NCBI RefSeq assembly: GCF_024362485.1
Contig: NZ_CP101456.1
Coordinates: forward strand, 1,984,001-2,048,000
Reading direction: 5' to 3'
Source of the DNA: Natronobeatus ordinarius
GTDB lineage: Archaea; Halobacteriota; Halobacteria; Halobacteriales; Natrialbaceae
DNA: 64,000 bases
A program made the position numbers and the translations under genes. A model generated the notes under the pieces. It was not told where the DNA came from. It saw only the letters and a list, made by a program, of their open reading frames with translations, and did not search any database. The number at the start of each line of letters is the position of its first letter. Position 1 is the first letter of the stretch. Shown in pieces: positions 1 to 8,693 of the stretch.

Positions 1-2
1 AG

Positions 3-173
3 TATTTTCTCCAGAAGTGGAACTATGATGCGTTCAAAGCGGACCGGTATTCCTGGCTTGAAGGTGGAAGACCGAACTCCGTCACCGACCGAGCGAAGCA
101 GATTTATTTCCAAGATGGCGTGCTCGCTCTGGCACGCCGATCGCTTTCGTTCATCAAGCGACTCTCTGGGTAA
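3..173 (+). CDS. C-terminal 56 residues of an unidentified protein, cut by the window edge
   Basis: An open frame runs from the first bases to a TAA at 171-173 with no start inside the window, so this is the 3' end of a gene that begins upstream. The visible peptide is aromatic and basic at its end (it closes with FIKRLSG) and has no motif I can name. It lies directly upstream of the IS630 element and on the same strand as the glycan genes that follow the element, so it may be another member of the glycan island. That role is inference from position only. Confidence 0.5.
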   Translation, partial: YFLQKWNYDAFKADRYSWLEGGRPNSVTDRAKQIYFQDGVLALARRSLSFIKRLSG

Positions 174-238
174 GCACACTGGTGAGCCCCGGTTGATTCG
201 GGCGATGATGCCCGATCCGTTCGCTGCTATAGTAAAAA

Positions 239-730
239 TTAGAAATAATTGCTCACTTTTGGTATAGAGATCTGGTCAAGAGCTGTATCAATCGCCGTTG
301 TAAGATCGTCGAGTGACTCAAAGAAACGGTTGCTGAGAGCGGCTTGGAGTTGTCTCCAGCACTCCTCGACAGGATTGAGCTCTGGCGAGTACGCCGGTAA
401 CGTGACGAAGTCGAGGTCGTCACGGGCCGCCAGGTCCGTGACGGCCGACGCCTGGAAATACGACGCTCCATCCAGCACGATGAGCAAATCATCTGCAAAT
501 TCTTCGCATAATGCAAGAATGAAATGTTTGGCGTGTTCGGCGGTTACGTACTCTTCGAATCGAGCGAAAAAGCGATCACCGTCTTCGGTGATCGCGCCCA
601 ACAGGCACGTCCAGTCGCGTTGGCCGGATAATTCGACGGCCGGCCGCGTGCCGCGAGGAAACCACGCGGCACGCGGCTCGACTTGCACGGATTTCTTGGT
701 CTGATCGATACAGACTACTGTGGCGTCCAT
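239..730 (-). CDS. IS630 transposase, C-terminal frame (DDE catalytic domain)
   Basis: This 163-residue frame carries all three acidic catalytic residues of the DDE fold: the first Asp in VVCIDQTKK near the N terminus, the second in LIVLDGASYF, and the Glu in YSPELNPVEECW. The last is the typical IS630 motif. It overlaps the upstream frame by 16 bp and is displaced by -1 from it. The ATG at 730 could act as an internal start, but a catalytic domain without the helix-turn-helix would not bind the ends, so production as a frameshift fusion is the more sensible reading. Confidence 0.87.
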   Translation of the reverse strand: MDATVVCIDQTKKSVQVEPRAAWFPRGTRPAVELSGQRDWTCLLGAITEDGDRFFARFEEYVTAEHAKHFILALCEEFADDLLIVLDGASYFQASAVTDLAARDDLDFVTLPAYSPELNPVEECWRQLQAALSNRFFESLDDLTTAIDTALDQISIPKVSNYF

Positions 731-1239
731 CTCCCGCCGCTTTTTTTGAACTCTTCGCGGAAGGTTTCTTGCTCGTCAGCATCAGATTCGGCGGCTGTAC
801 GGCGTGGTTTTTGATAGCTCAATCCCGCTTCTTTGAGTAACCGCCGGCAGCTCGGGATTGAGTACTCGACATCGTAGGTTTCCTCAAGATATTGCTGGAC
901 GAGCGCCGGCGTCCACGCCGGCGCGTCGATCCCGACTTCCTTGGGAGGTTCGTGAACGGTTTGTTCGAATTCTTCCTGCTGTGTTTCTGAGAGCTTCCGG
1001 TTTCTTCCGGAGCGGTGAGCATCAGAAACGGCTTGCTCAAACGGTTCGTCCGTATCGAGTCGCATGAGCCAGCTGTAGATCGTTCTTCGACCGGTGTCGT
1101 GCCACTCTGCAAGTTCGGTCTGCGTAACGCCGTTTTTGTACGCGATCGCCGCTAGTAACCGCTGTGTCGGCTTGTTCTCCTCAACCCTGTCGAGAGCGTC
1201 TTGGAGTTCTTCGACGGAGATCTCGTCGAGATGGTCCAT
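715..1239 (-). CDS. IS630 transposase, N-terminal frame (helix-turn-helix DNA-binding part)
   Basis: This 174-residue frame starts with ATG at 1239. It contains a helix-turn-helix around residues 37-62 (GVTQTELAEWHDTGRRTIY) and a second DNA-binding segment before residue 150, as in IS630 transposases, where these regions bind the terminal repeats. It stops with TAG at 715-717, just after a run of seven adenines (minus strand) at 731-737. The catalytic domain continues in the -1 frame. A -1 slip on the A7 run would join the two frames into one protein of about 330 residues. Alternatively the A run has lost or gained a base and this copy is dead. Confidence 0.85.
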   Translation of the reverse strand: MDHLDEISVEELQDALDRVEENKPTQRLLAAIAYKNGVTQTELAEWHDTGRRTIYSWLMRLDTDEPFEQAVSDAHRSGRNRKLSETQQEEFEQTVHEPPKEVGIDAPAWTPALVQQYLEETYDVEYSIPSCRRLLKEAGLSYQKPRRTAAESDADEQETFREEFKKSGGRWTPQ

Positions 1240-1408
1240 TGACTACAGTAACAATATCTGGGCGGAAAATTCTAACGGTTACTATAGCTGGCTTGATTGT
1301 TTCCGACGCTGGAGCCAGGTTTGTTCTGCTGACTGTTGGAGGTGTAGTGGGGAGTAGGAGTTACAATTCCGGACCGTCTCCTGAAAACGACAATAACTTT
1401 CACCTTCG

Positions 1409-2185
1409 GTGGTGACGACACTCCGCTCTATGCTCCGCCGTACCGCCCGTTCGGTTCTCAAAGCCGGAAACACTCGAGTCGACTTCGCTCGGAGATTCCC
1501 GGACGAACACGACGTGGTGCTTCATTATCACGCGGTCGGCGGCGTTGGCTGGGATAGCATTCCACCGGCGTGGTTTCGGTCCCACCTCGAGTGGCTGACG
1601 AGGCAGTACCGGATCGTCGACTTGCCGGAGATCCTCACTCCCGCTTCCGAAAAACGGATCGTGTTGACGTTCGACGACGGTCTGCAGTGTTTTTACGACA
1701 CAGTGCTTCCACTCGTTCGCGAATACGGGATTCCCGTTACCGTCTACGTGATCGGAGACGCCATACGGGACCGAGAGCCGGATTACATGCCTGTTAAATG
1801 TGAGTTCATGACGCGAGTGCAACTCGACGAGCTCGTCGACGAGCCACTCGTGACGATTGGCAACCACACACGGACCCACGCTCGGTTACCGGCGCTCGAT
1901 CGATACGCCATTGAAGCGGAAGTAAACGGCGGAAAAGAGATAATCGACGCCGAACTCGGTATCGACGTCGATCGGTTCTGCTATCCACACGGGGAATCCG
2001 ATCCCAGGGCTGTCGACGTGGTCAGTGACCGACACGAGACCGCGGTCGTCGGTGGTGACGCCACACCCAAGACGGTTGCCGATCCCTACCTCGTTCCCAG
2101 AACGAGCGGGGCGGTTCCGCCGAGTGAACTTCGCTGGCACGTCCCAGACTTTCCGAAGTGCTGGCCAATTCGGTCTCCCGGCTAA
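1409..2185 (+). CDS. polysaccharide deacetylase (NodB homology domain)
   Basis: The 258-residue product has the metal and catalytic motif TFDDG near residue 89 and the second metal-binding motif NHTRTH near residue 153, followed by FCYPHG near residue 190. These define the carbohydrate esterase 4/NodB fold, which removes N- or O-acetyl groups from polysaccharides. No signal peptide or membrane segment is evident, so it may act on a lipid-linked intermediate on the cytoplasmic side (inference). The chosen start is GTG at 1409; an in-frame ATG at 1430 would trim seven residues. It stands 120 bp right of the IS630 element and heads the run of glycan genes. Confidence 0.85.
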   Translation: MVTTLRSMLRRTARSVLKAGNTRVDFARRFPDEHDVVLHYHAVGGVGWDSIPPAWFRSHLEWLTRQYRIVDLPEILTPASEKRIVLTFDDGLQCFYDTVLPLVREYGIPVTVYVIGDAIRDREPDYMPVKCEFMTRVQLDELVDEPLVTIGNHTRTHARLPALDRYAIEAEVNGGKEIIDAELGIDVDRFCYPHGESDPRAVDVVSDRHETAVVGGDATPKTVADPYLVPRTSGAVPPSELRWHVPDFPKCWPIRSPG

Positions 2186-2326
2186 GGACAGACACCGTGC
2201 GTGGTCGCCCACCACCGCGCTGTCGCCCGTCCAATTCCCAGATCGCGCGTTATCGAACGGGACACAGTCACGAGTACGTAGAATAGTTTAATGGGTACCC
2301 GAGATGGGAATTGAGGCAGAACGCGT

Positions 2327-3244
2327 ATGGATCTCTCTAAAGCCATCGTCTCGATCTCAGAAGAGTTCAAAGCGAAGTCATACGAGGCGAGCAACCACCT
2401 CCCGAAGTCGGTCAGGAGCCCAGCGGGACGGCACGTGCGACCGGCTATTGCAACGGCTTATCGGTCCGTCGTCGACCGCCTAGTACCGTCGACGTGGGAG
2501 ATCACGACGAACGGGCTCACGATGCGGTTTCGGATTTCGAATATTGACGAATACCGACAGTTCAAACGGTTTCCCGAGAAGGACACGTCCTTTCCGTTAC
2601 CAGGAGACCTTCTCAATCAACTCCGATCCGACGACGTCTTCTGGGATATCGGAGCGAACGTCGGGGTCTACACCTGTTTCGCGGCCGCGGCGTTGCCACC
2701 TGGCCAGGTCGTTAGTATCGAACCGAACCCCAACAACGCCGCCCGGATCACCGAAAACCTGCGACTCAACGGATTGACGGCGGATGTCCACCAGCGTGCG
2801 CTAATGGAGGAACCCGGAGAGCTGACCCTCGAGATAACGGACCACGTGGACGCTGGTGCGTACGGACGAATCACCGAAGACCCGTCGTCGGGAATCACCG
2901 TGCAAGGAACGAGCGGTGATCGCCTCGTGGACGCTGGCGTCCCCGCCCCGACTGTCATCAAGATCGACGTCCAGGGAGCAGAATTCGAGGCCCTGCGCGG
3001 CATGGAAAACCTTCTCTCGAGTCCTGACTGTCGGCTCGTTTACGCGGATATCATCACAGCTGACTCGGGTGGCTACTACAAGGGCAAGTCGAACGGGGAT
3101 GCGGAACGGGAATGGCTTGAGGACAGAGGGTTCGAGGTCGAGCGACTGTACGAGTGGGAAGACGGCCATTTCATCCGTGCACAACGGCCCGAGGAAGGAT
3201 CGCGAGACGGTGAACGCGACGCGCTCGAACCCTCGGTCTCGTGA
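2327..3244 (+). CDS. FkbM-family SAM-dependent methyltransferase
   Basis: The 305-residue product contains the SAM-binding motif FWDIGANVGVYT near residue 104, an acidic residue after beta strand 2 (SIEPNPNNA) and the family signature VIKIDVQGAEFEALRGME near residue 210. FkbM proteins O-methylate sugars or related small molecules, and in haloarchaea they are frequent in surface-glycan clusters. The start is ATG at 2327. A TTTAAT box at 2287-2292 lies at a distance that would give a short leader, so the gene may have its own promoter. The sugar substrate cannot be read from the sequence. Confidence 0.87.
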   Translation: MDLSKAIVSISEEFKAKSYEASNHLPKSVRSPAGRHVRPAIATAYRSVVDRLVPSTWEITTNGLTMRFRISNIDEYRQFKRFPEKDTSFPLPGDLLNQLRSDDVFWDIGANVGVYTCFAAAALPPGQVVSIEPNPNNAARITENLRLNGLTADVHQRALMEEPGELTLEITDHVDAGAYGRITEDPSSGITVQGTSGDRLVDAGVPAPTVIKIDVQGAEFEALRGMENLLSSPDCRLVYADIITADSGGYYKGKSNGDAEREWLEDRGFEVERLYEWEDGHFIRAQRPEEGSRDGERDALEPSVS

Positions 3245-3298
3245 CGACCGGCAATACGAGTCGGTTAACTATGAGTAACTGAAGTGGTGGCCACTCCC

Positions 3299-4198
3299 AT
3301 GGTCGACGTCAGCGTCATTACGAACACCTACAATGACGGCCAATACCTCTCCAGGGCGATCCACAGCGTGGCGTGTCAAACGTACGGCAACCTCGAGCAC
3401 CTCATCGTGGACGACGGTTCGACCGACGACACACAGGCAATCCTCGGCCTGTACGACTACGATCACCTGCGTATTATCCGGAAGCCGGAGAACGAGGGAT
3501 TGGCCAGGGCACGGAACACTGGACTCGAGTACGCAGACGGGGCCTACGTCGTCTACCTGGACGCCGACGACGAACTTCTCCCGCAGGCAATCGAAACGCT
3601 CGTAACCCTAATTGAGGCTACCGAGGCGATTGCAGTGTGTCCATCGTACTTTCATATCTGGGACGACGGGACAACCGGCGTCCAGTCATCACCCAATAGA
3701 CAATTAACGGATGGCGATTTTGAAAACCATGGCATGTCCGCCATTGGTGGGTTTGGCGGGACGATGATAGAACAACGAGCGCTGGATGAGATTGGGGGGT
3801 TTGATACGCAATTCAACCACACTGTTGATTTTGATCTCTGTCTCCGACTCATTACCCACGGACCGATGTATGGGACGGACGAGATACTCTACACTTACTA
3901 CCGAGGACATGAGAGTCAGATGTCCTCACAAGATCATCTGGCAGACCGGAAGTTATTTTTGGACCGACATAACTCGAGAATGTCACGGTATTATCGTTCA
4001 AACTGTTACTATGGGCTGGCTTTGGACCATGGGGATAATGGAGACGTTCCCAGTGCAAAACAAAATCTCTTGAAGGCTATTGTTGCCTATCCAGCTAGGA
4101 TACAGTACTACTACTATTTGCTGGCGATATACTTGGGGGGATATGATGTGGCGCGACATCTCCACAATACGATCAGAGACAGAGTCGCTACCGGCTGA
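3299..4198 (+). CDS. glycosyltransferase family 2 (GT-A fold)
   Basis: The first 110 residues form a standard GT-A domain: DVSVITNTYNDG at the N terminus, VDDGSTDDT near residue 40, NEGLARARNTGLEYADG, and the nucleotide-sugar/metal DxD motif in VYLDADDEL near residue 88. It should transfer a sugar from a nucleotide or dolichol-phosphate donor to a growing glycan. ATG at 3299 is preferred because family members begin at this point; GTG at 3284 would add five residues. Base composition drops towards AT-rich after about 3650, within the gene, so its C-terminal half resembles the AT-rich block that follows rather than its upstream neighbours. Confidence 0.87.
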   Translation: MVDVSVITNTYNDGQYLSRAIHSVACQTYGNLEHLIVDDGSTDDTQAILGLYDYDHLRIIRKPENEGLARARNTGLEYADGAYVVYLDADDELLPQAIETLVTLIEATEAIAVCPSYFHIWDDGTTGVQSSPNRQLTDGDFENHGMSAIGGFGGTMIEQRALDEIGGFDTQFNHTVDFDLCLRLITHGPMYGTDEILYTYYRGHESQMSSQDHLADRKLFLDRHNSRMSRYYRSNCYYGLALDHGDNGDVPSAKQNLLKAIVAYPARIQYYYYLLAIYLGGYDVARHLHNTIRDRVATG

Positions 4199-4333
4199 GC
4201 CTGGTTACTGAGATGCTAGACGCCAACTAATTAACTTTCCGACAGTCGTCCATACGACGATGACTAATAATGTTTGACAATTTCAGAATTGAAAACGTTG
4301 TAGCCAAATTATGCCCCCAAGCAAATAGCTTTG

Positions 4334-5515
4334 ATGATTAGTGCTATGGAACGTGATTCTGTTGCTATCGGCCCACTCACAGTATCATTCTCTGACGACC
4401 CGTTCTGCCGTAATATACTGGATACAATGTACGGTGAACTACCGCGGTCGTCGTCTAAACCCGACATAAGAATCACGGGACATGATTGGCGGACAACCGA
4501 GTTACCCCAGAACGAGACGATACAGGCAAGCCAGAAAATTTCGGTTTGCGGTGACGTGCATTATGTCAATGAGGTCCGGTCGTATGGGCTGCCCAAGTCA
4601 CTCGTGGTCGATAGAATCGGCCAGCGTGGATACGCGTTTGAGATTGAAGGTTGGGAAACCGACAGCTTGAATATCGACGTATATTACGACGGTAAACTAT
4701 ATAATTCTGGACTGTATCCGCTTCGCTATCTTCTCAAACTCAAGAATCGATTCTTCGCCGAGTATCAAACCGGTCTCGCGAAGCATTTCGTTCGGTCCGT
4801 GTTCGAACCACTATGGCTAGCCTGGATGAGCAAGAAGGGGTTCGCGTTTTTGCATGCTGCGTCAGTTTCGGTGAACGGGCGTGGTGTGGCCCTCACGGGT
4901 TGGGGTGGAACTGGAAAGACATCGACGACAATCAGATGGATTCAGCAGTCTGACGACATTTCGTTTCTCAGTGACGATTTGGCGATAATCTCTGGCCAGG
5001 GAAAAATATACCCCTATTATCGATCAATCGTGATCTATTCATATAACACTGATAATAGTATATTGTCCAAATCGGTGTTTCTCGACGGGGTGGCTGATCA
5101 ATTGCAGTGGAACTGGCGAGAGAGGCGCTACGACGGAATGGGGGTGGGGCGCAGAGTCCCTCCGGAAGAACTATTCGATGATCAGCTAGGATTGGGAGGT
5201 CCACCGGAATTAGACGTGGCTGTGTATCTTAGCAGGGAAGAACGAGAGCGGTTTACTCATGAGTATTTATCAGCTGAAGAGTTGGCGCAACGGTCAACGG
5301 CAGTAATCCTATTCGAACTCGATTGGCTACTAGAATATAGCGCGACGGTCTGTTCGGCTGGTTCTATAGCGATCTGTCCGCAGGACATTGTCAACGATAT
5401 TGGAAATACATATCGGAAATGCTTTAGAGATGTGAAGACTATATTGTTGCGAACTCCGACAAGTGCTGGTCCAGAAGAGTTGACAGACTATCTCGAAGCG
5501 GAAATATTGGAGTGA
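4334..5515 (+). CDS. HprK-like P-loop kinase domain protein in glycan cluster
   Basis: The roughly 393-residue protein has a Walker A motif LTGWGGTGKTSTT near residue 188, preceded by FLHAASVSVNGRG and followed by FLSDDLAII. This arrangement (a 'stored at home' beta strand before the P-loop, then SDD) is that of HPr kinase/PEP carboxykinase-like proteins. The N-terminal 180 residues are family-specific. No HPr or PTS gene is near, so the substrate is probably not HPr; related proteins occur beside peptide- or sugar-modifying genes. ATG at 4334 is chosen; ATG at 4346 is equally possible. The gene is AT-rich compared with the window average, suggesting transfer. Function is unassigned. Confidence 0.65.
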   Translation: MISAMERDSVAIGPLTVSFSDDPFCRNILDTMYGELPRSSSKPDIRITGHDWRTTELPQNETIQASQKISVCGDVHYVNEVRSYGLPKSLVVDRIGQRGYAFEIEGWETDSLNIDVYYDGKLYNSGLYPLRYLLKLKNRFFAEYQTGLAKHFVRSVFEPLWLAWMSKKGFAFLHAASVSVNGRGVALTGWGGTGKTSTTIRWIQQSDDISFLSDDLAIISGQGKIYPYYRSIVIYSYNTDNSILSKSVFLDGVADQLQWNWRERRYDGMGVGRRVPPEELFDDQLGLGGPPELDVAVYLSREERERFTHEYLSAEELAQRSTAVILFELDWLLEYSATVCSAGSIAICPQDIVNDIGNTYRKCFRDVKTILLRTPTSAGPEELTDYLEAEILE

Positions 5516-5590
5516 TACCAAGTTGACGGCTGTATACCTGCGGCTTCCACTGGTCTCCCGTCACCCGAACCGATCCATCGGCTATTGAAT

Positions 5591-6454
5591 TCAGTCGATC
5601 ACGTCCTGTAGATCGGGATGGCAGGCGTACGATTGAAGCGAAGGGTTCAGTTCGCAGACATCGTCGACCGCGTCGAATTTATCACGGATTCGCTGCCACT
5701 CATGGTGTCTACACAATACATTGGCCGGGATTGAGTCAATACCGAGGATTCTTGCAATAGTAAACCGATGAGTGCCGTCGTTCAAGTAGATTTCACCGTC
5801 TCTCCCAATGACTACGAGGGGTTCGAGACGGGTCCAAAACCACCACGTTGTCTTTCTCTTGTCACACTTCGGAACATTGTGATATCCCTTGAAATTAGGA
5901 CGGTATCCTTCGTCTCGGATCGTGGTAAACAGATTATCCACGTAGTGACACCGAATCTCTCGATAGTCCTCTATATCGGTATATCCCGCTATTGACCCGT
6001 CTGTTTCGATTGTCTCTTTTGCTTGCTCGTAGTATATAGTATCCTCCCATTCACGCCCTTCTTCGAACCGTTGTCGCAACCCAGTATATATCCGTAAATC
6101 GTCCAGAGGTTTGCAGTTTTTTCGGCGATCCCAGGTGCCGCCCTTGATTCGTCCGAGACCCCACAACCACCCACTCCCACGGTTCCAGTGATCAATAGAT
6201 GATGGGTTAATCCAGATCGGCTTGTACGGTTGAGCGGGAGCATCGTACCGAATTCGTTGATATCGATACCGAATTTCTGTTATCAGTGAAAGCGACCTCG
6301 TTCCCTGAAACAGTCCCCGTTGCCGTATTTCTTCTCGAGTCCTATACATAAAATATGTCTTGACCGACCACAACAGCGACACGAGTCCATCGGATCGATA
6401 TCTTCTGAGGGCCTTATGAAAAAGGTGGAGAGCTGCACTCATAGTTCCCAACAT
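5591..6454 (-). CDS. unnamed G-x-H-R (ParB/sulfiredoxin-like) family protein, paralogue 1
   Basis: The 287-residue product shares an ordered motif set with two other genes at 7783-8598 and 8694-9536: a GG(T/D)WD box near residue 106, a DEGY box near residue 183, VVIGRDGEIYLNDGTHRF near residue 219, then IARILGIDSIP, RHHEWQRIRD and a terminal HPDL. The G-x-H-R core resembles the nucleotide-binding motif of the ParB/sulfiredoxin fold, which also includes an ADP-dependent serine kinase; that likeness is my inference. There is no membrane segment. The gene is AT-rich and convergent with the HprK-like kinase. ATG at 6442 is an alternative start. Confidence 0.65.
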   Translation of the reverse strand: MLGTMSAALHLFHKALRRYRSDGLVSLLWSVKTYFMYRTREEIRQRGLFQGTRSLSLITEIRYRYQRIRYDAPAQPYKPIWINPSSIDHWNRGSGWLWGLGRIKGGTWDRRKNCKPLDDLRIYTGLRQRFEEGREWEDTIYYEQAKETIETDGSIAGYTDIEDYREIRCHYVDNLFTTIRDEGYRPNFKGYHNVPKCDKRKTTWWFWTRLEPLVVIGRDGEIYLNDGTHRFTIARILGIDSIPANVLCRHHEWQRIRDKFDAVDDVCELNPSLQSYACHPDLQDVID

Positions 6455-6790
6455 GAGTATGAGTCCAGTACCCGTAAAACACTCTAAACTATATTGATAT
6501 ATTTTCTATCTAATCTAAAATTTAAGATTTGTCTTGGAAAGACCGTCTGTATCTGGTTCGGACCCGTGGCTAAATTGCTTCGCCTATCTATATTCATCTA
6601 GAAACGCCATCTACCAATATATCAGTATAACTTATAAGTGAGAAAAATGGTATCGATGAAGGGAATATATGCCTGTCCGACTAATACAATCAACTACTAT
6701 ATATTTTCTCCAACAGACAGAACACAGTATAATTCGTATTATTTGACTAACTGCATTACAGCTATAGTCCGGGTTGTGGATGCGGAGGTC
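6455..6790 (+). other. AT-rich intergenic region between divergent genes
   Basis: This 336-bp stretch separates paralogue 1 (leftward) from the epimerase (rightward). It is among the most AT-rich sequence in the window, with many TATA-like words such as those near 6490-6510 and 6615-6630, so divergent promoters are likely here, but I cannot single one out. An upstream extension of the epimerase frame runs through it from 6638, but its composition and content are not protein-like. Confidence 0.5.
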
Positions 6791-7714
6791 ATGAGGGCGG
6801 CTGTCACAGGTGGGGCCGGCTTTATCGGCTCACACCTCGCCGAACGGCTGGTCGAACGAGGTGACTCTGTCACGGTCGTCGACGACCTCTCGAGCGGCAA
6901 GCGCGAGTGGGTACCATCGGAAGCTACGTTCGTCGAAGGCGACCTGCTCGAGCGAGAACTCCTCGAGTCGGCCATCCACCCGGAGCTGGACGTCGTGTTC
7001 CACCTCGCCTCTCGGAAAGCCGTGAACGACGACCAACCGCACAGCCAGTTTCGTGAGAATACTCTCATGACGTCGTCGCTCCTGCAGGCGATGCGATCCC
7101 ACGGCGTCGACACCCTCGTGTTCACCTCGTCGTCGACTGTCTACGGCGAGGCGCCGCGGCCGACGCCGGAGGATTACGCGCCGCTCGAGCCGATCAGCGC
7201 CTACGGGGCGAGCAAGCTCGCCTGCGAAGGGTTGCTGGCGACCGCAGCCCACTCACACGGAATGACGGTCCGGAACGTTCGCTTCGCAAACATCGTTGGT
7301 CCGCGACTTCGCGGTGCAGTCGTCCCCGATTTCATCGAGAAGCTCCAGGCAGATCCGGAGACGCTGACGATTCTCGGAAACGGCCGCCAGGAGAAGTCCT
7401 ACATGCACGTCGACGACTGCATCGACGCGATGCTCCACGTTCTCGAGGAGACCACCGGTCCGATGACGTCTGTTAACCTCGGCACGCGAACGACGACGTC
7501 CGTGAATCGGATTGCAGACATCGTCGCCGACGAGATAGGTGTCGATCCGGCATACGAGTATACCGGCGGCGAACGCGGCTGGACGGGCGACATCCCGAAG
7601 ATGCGACTCTCGATCGAGAAACTGGCCGCGCTTGGATGGGAGCCATCGACCGAGAGCGACGCGGCCGTTCGCCAGGCTACTCGAGAGTTGCTGTCGGAAC
7701 CCAGCATCGGCTGA
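6791..7714 (+). CDS. NAD-dependent epimerase/dehydratase (UDP-glucose 4-epimerase type)
   Basis: Starting at ATG 6791, the 307-residue product begins with the Rossmann motif AVTGGAGFIGSH. It continues with VFHLASRKAV, the catalytic serine region TSSSTVYGE and the YxxxK pair in SAYGASKLACEG. This is the extended short-chain dehydrogenase fold that makes nucleotide sugars such as UDP-galactose or UDP-galacturonate. The frame is open to 6638, but the extra 51 codons are AT-rich and unlike the family. A decayed, internally deleted copy of residues about 65-140 lies at 11896-12090. Return to high G+C here marks the end of the AT-rich block. Confidence 0.87.
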   Translation: MRAAVTGGAGFIGSHLAERLVERGDSVTVVDDLSSGKREWVPSEATFVEGDLLERELLESAIHPELDVVFHLASRKAVNDDQPHSQFRENTLMTSSLLQAMRSHGVDTLVFTSSSTVYGEAPRPTPEDYAPLEPISAYGASKLACEGLLATAAHSHGMTVRNVRFANIVGPRLRGAVVPDFIEKLQADPETLTILGNGRQEKSYMHVDDCIDAMLHVLEETTGPMTSVNLGTRTTTSVNRIADIVADEIGVDPAYEYTGGERGWTGDIPKMRLSIEKLAALGWEPSTESDAAVRQATRELLSEPSIG

Positions 7715-7752
7715 CGAAGGCGGTAGCCGTCTGCGGTGTAGCCGCCGCGAAC

Positions 7753-7760
7753 TTTTATAT
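7753..7760 (+). promoter_or_regulatory. TATA box for the gene starting near 7783
   Basis: TTTTATAT stands out in GC-rich flanks, and its centre is about 27 bp before the GTG at 7783. That spacing fits a leaderless haloarchaeal transcript and is the reason for choosing this start over the upstream GTG at 7762. Confidence 0.5.
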
Positions 7761-7782
7761 CGTGAAGCGAAACCGGTCACTC

Positions 7783-8598
7783 GTGGGAGCGCTCTACGGA
7801 GAACGGTATCGACGGCTCGATCCGATATCCGCGACATTCAAACTGTCCAGACGCGTCGCTCTGGATCGATCCGGCTGTGGTGGCGCCACGTACAGACTCT
7901 CTTCGAGGTCAGCAGACTGTCTCTTCAAGACCGTAACCACAGCTACCAGAGCGTACCACCAACTCGTCTCCTCACGAAACTGTGCGGGATACTCCGATGA
8001 GAATCCTTTCAAGCTCATCCCCGTCGATCCGTCGGAGATTACCCATGCATCGCCAGGGACAGACCGCGAGTTCGGCTCTGTCGTCGGCGGTGACTGGGAT
8101 CGATCCACGACCCCGCTGAGCGACAGGCCGCAGTACGTGTTGCTGGAAATGCGGTACGTCGATGGGCTGGCGTGGAGATCCAACGGGATCCAGCGGGTGA
8201 TCGACCAACAGTTCGAGGACGGACACTACTCGGGATGGGAGCGAGACGAGTTCGTCAGTTCTCTCGAGGAAGTCGACGAGTTGTACGCGAACCTCAGGCG
8301 AAACGGCTACCTCACTCAGTACGAACTGCTCGAACGAGGGTACGACGTCTTCGGCGAGAACAACGATGCCGTCCACCCGTATTTCAACGAGGTGGTCGTC
8401 GACATTGGCCGTGACGGACAACTGCTCTGGCGAACCAGAGGACAACATCGATTGTTTCTGGCGAGAGCCCTGGAGATCGATACGATCCCGGCACTGGTCT
8501 GGACGAGACACAATGAGTGGGAACGGACTCGCGAGCAGCGTGTCGATTCCCTTGACCATCCCGACCTGGTCGAACCGTACGGGAATATAACTGGCTGA
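7783..8598 (+). CDS. unnamed G-x-H-R (ParB/sulfiredoxin-like) family protein, paralogue 2
   Basis: The roughly 271-residue product carries the same ordered boxes as its paralogues: VVGGDWD, RRNGYLTQYEL, VVDIGRDGQLLW followed by RGQHRLFLARALEIDTIP, TRHNEWERTREQ and HPDL. The invariant His and Arg of G-x-H-R are present. It has high G+C, unlike the other two copies, so the three genes did not arrive together by one recent event. GTG at 7783 is chosen from the TATA spacing; GTG at 7762, or read-through from the epimerase 69 bp upstream, would add residues. No membrane segment is seen and no function is known to me. Confidence 0.65.
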   Translation: MGALYGERYRRLDPISATFKLSRRVALDRSGCGGATYRLSSRSADCLFKTVTTATRAYHQLVSSRNCAGYSDENPFKLIPVDPSEITHASPGTDREFGSVVGGDWDRSTTPLSDRPQYVLLEMRYVDGLAWRSNGIQRVIDQQFEDGHYSGWERDEFVSSLEEVDELYANLRRNGYLTQYELLERGYDVFGENNDAVHPYFNEVVVDIGRDGQLLWRTRGQHRLFLARALEIDTIPALVWTRHNEWERTREQRVDSLDHPDLVEPYGNITG

Positions 8599-8693
8599 CG
8601 TGAATCTTGCTCCCTCTAGTGATGGGAGTGAGCCGAAAGTTTTAGTTCGACTAACTAGTAAAAGGTGGTGACTTTATTCATCTCCCGTCTCCA

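Larger units (their letters stand above)
230..1284 (-). mobile_element. IS630-family insertion sequence, about 1,055 bp
   Basis: The element carries two overlapping transposase frames on the minus strand and imperfect terminal inverted repeats. The left end reads TATAGTAAAAATTAGAAA and the right end, read inward, TATAGTAACCGTTAGAAT. A TA dinucleotide sits outside each end (228-229 and 1285-1286), as expected for the TA target duplication of IS630/Tc1-mariner elements. Length and structure fit the family. Both ends and both frames are present, so the copy may be active if the frameshift between the frames is programmed. Confidence 0.88.

Noticed and set aside
6638-6790. N-terminal extension of the epimerase frame
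   Set aside because: The added 51 codons are AT-rich and unlike the family, whose Rossmann motif starts at the ATG at 6791.
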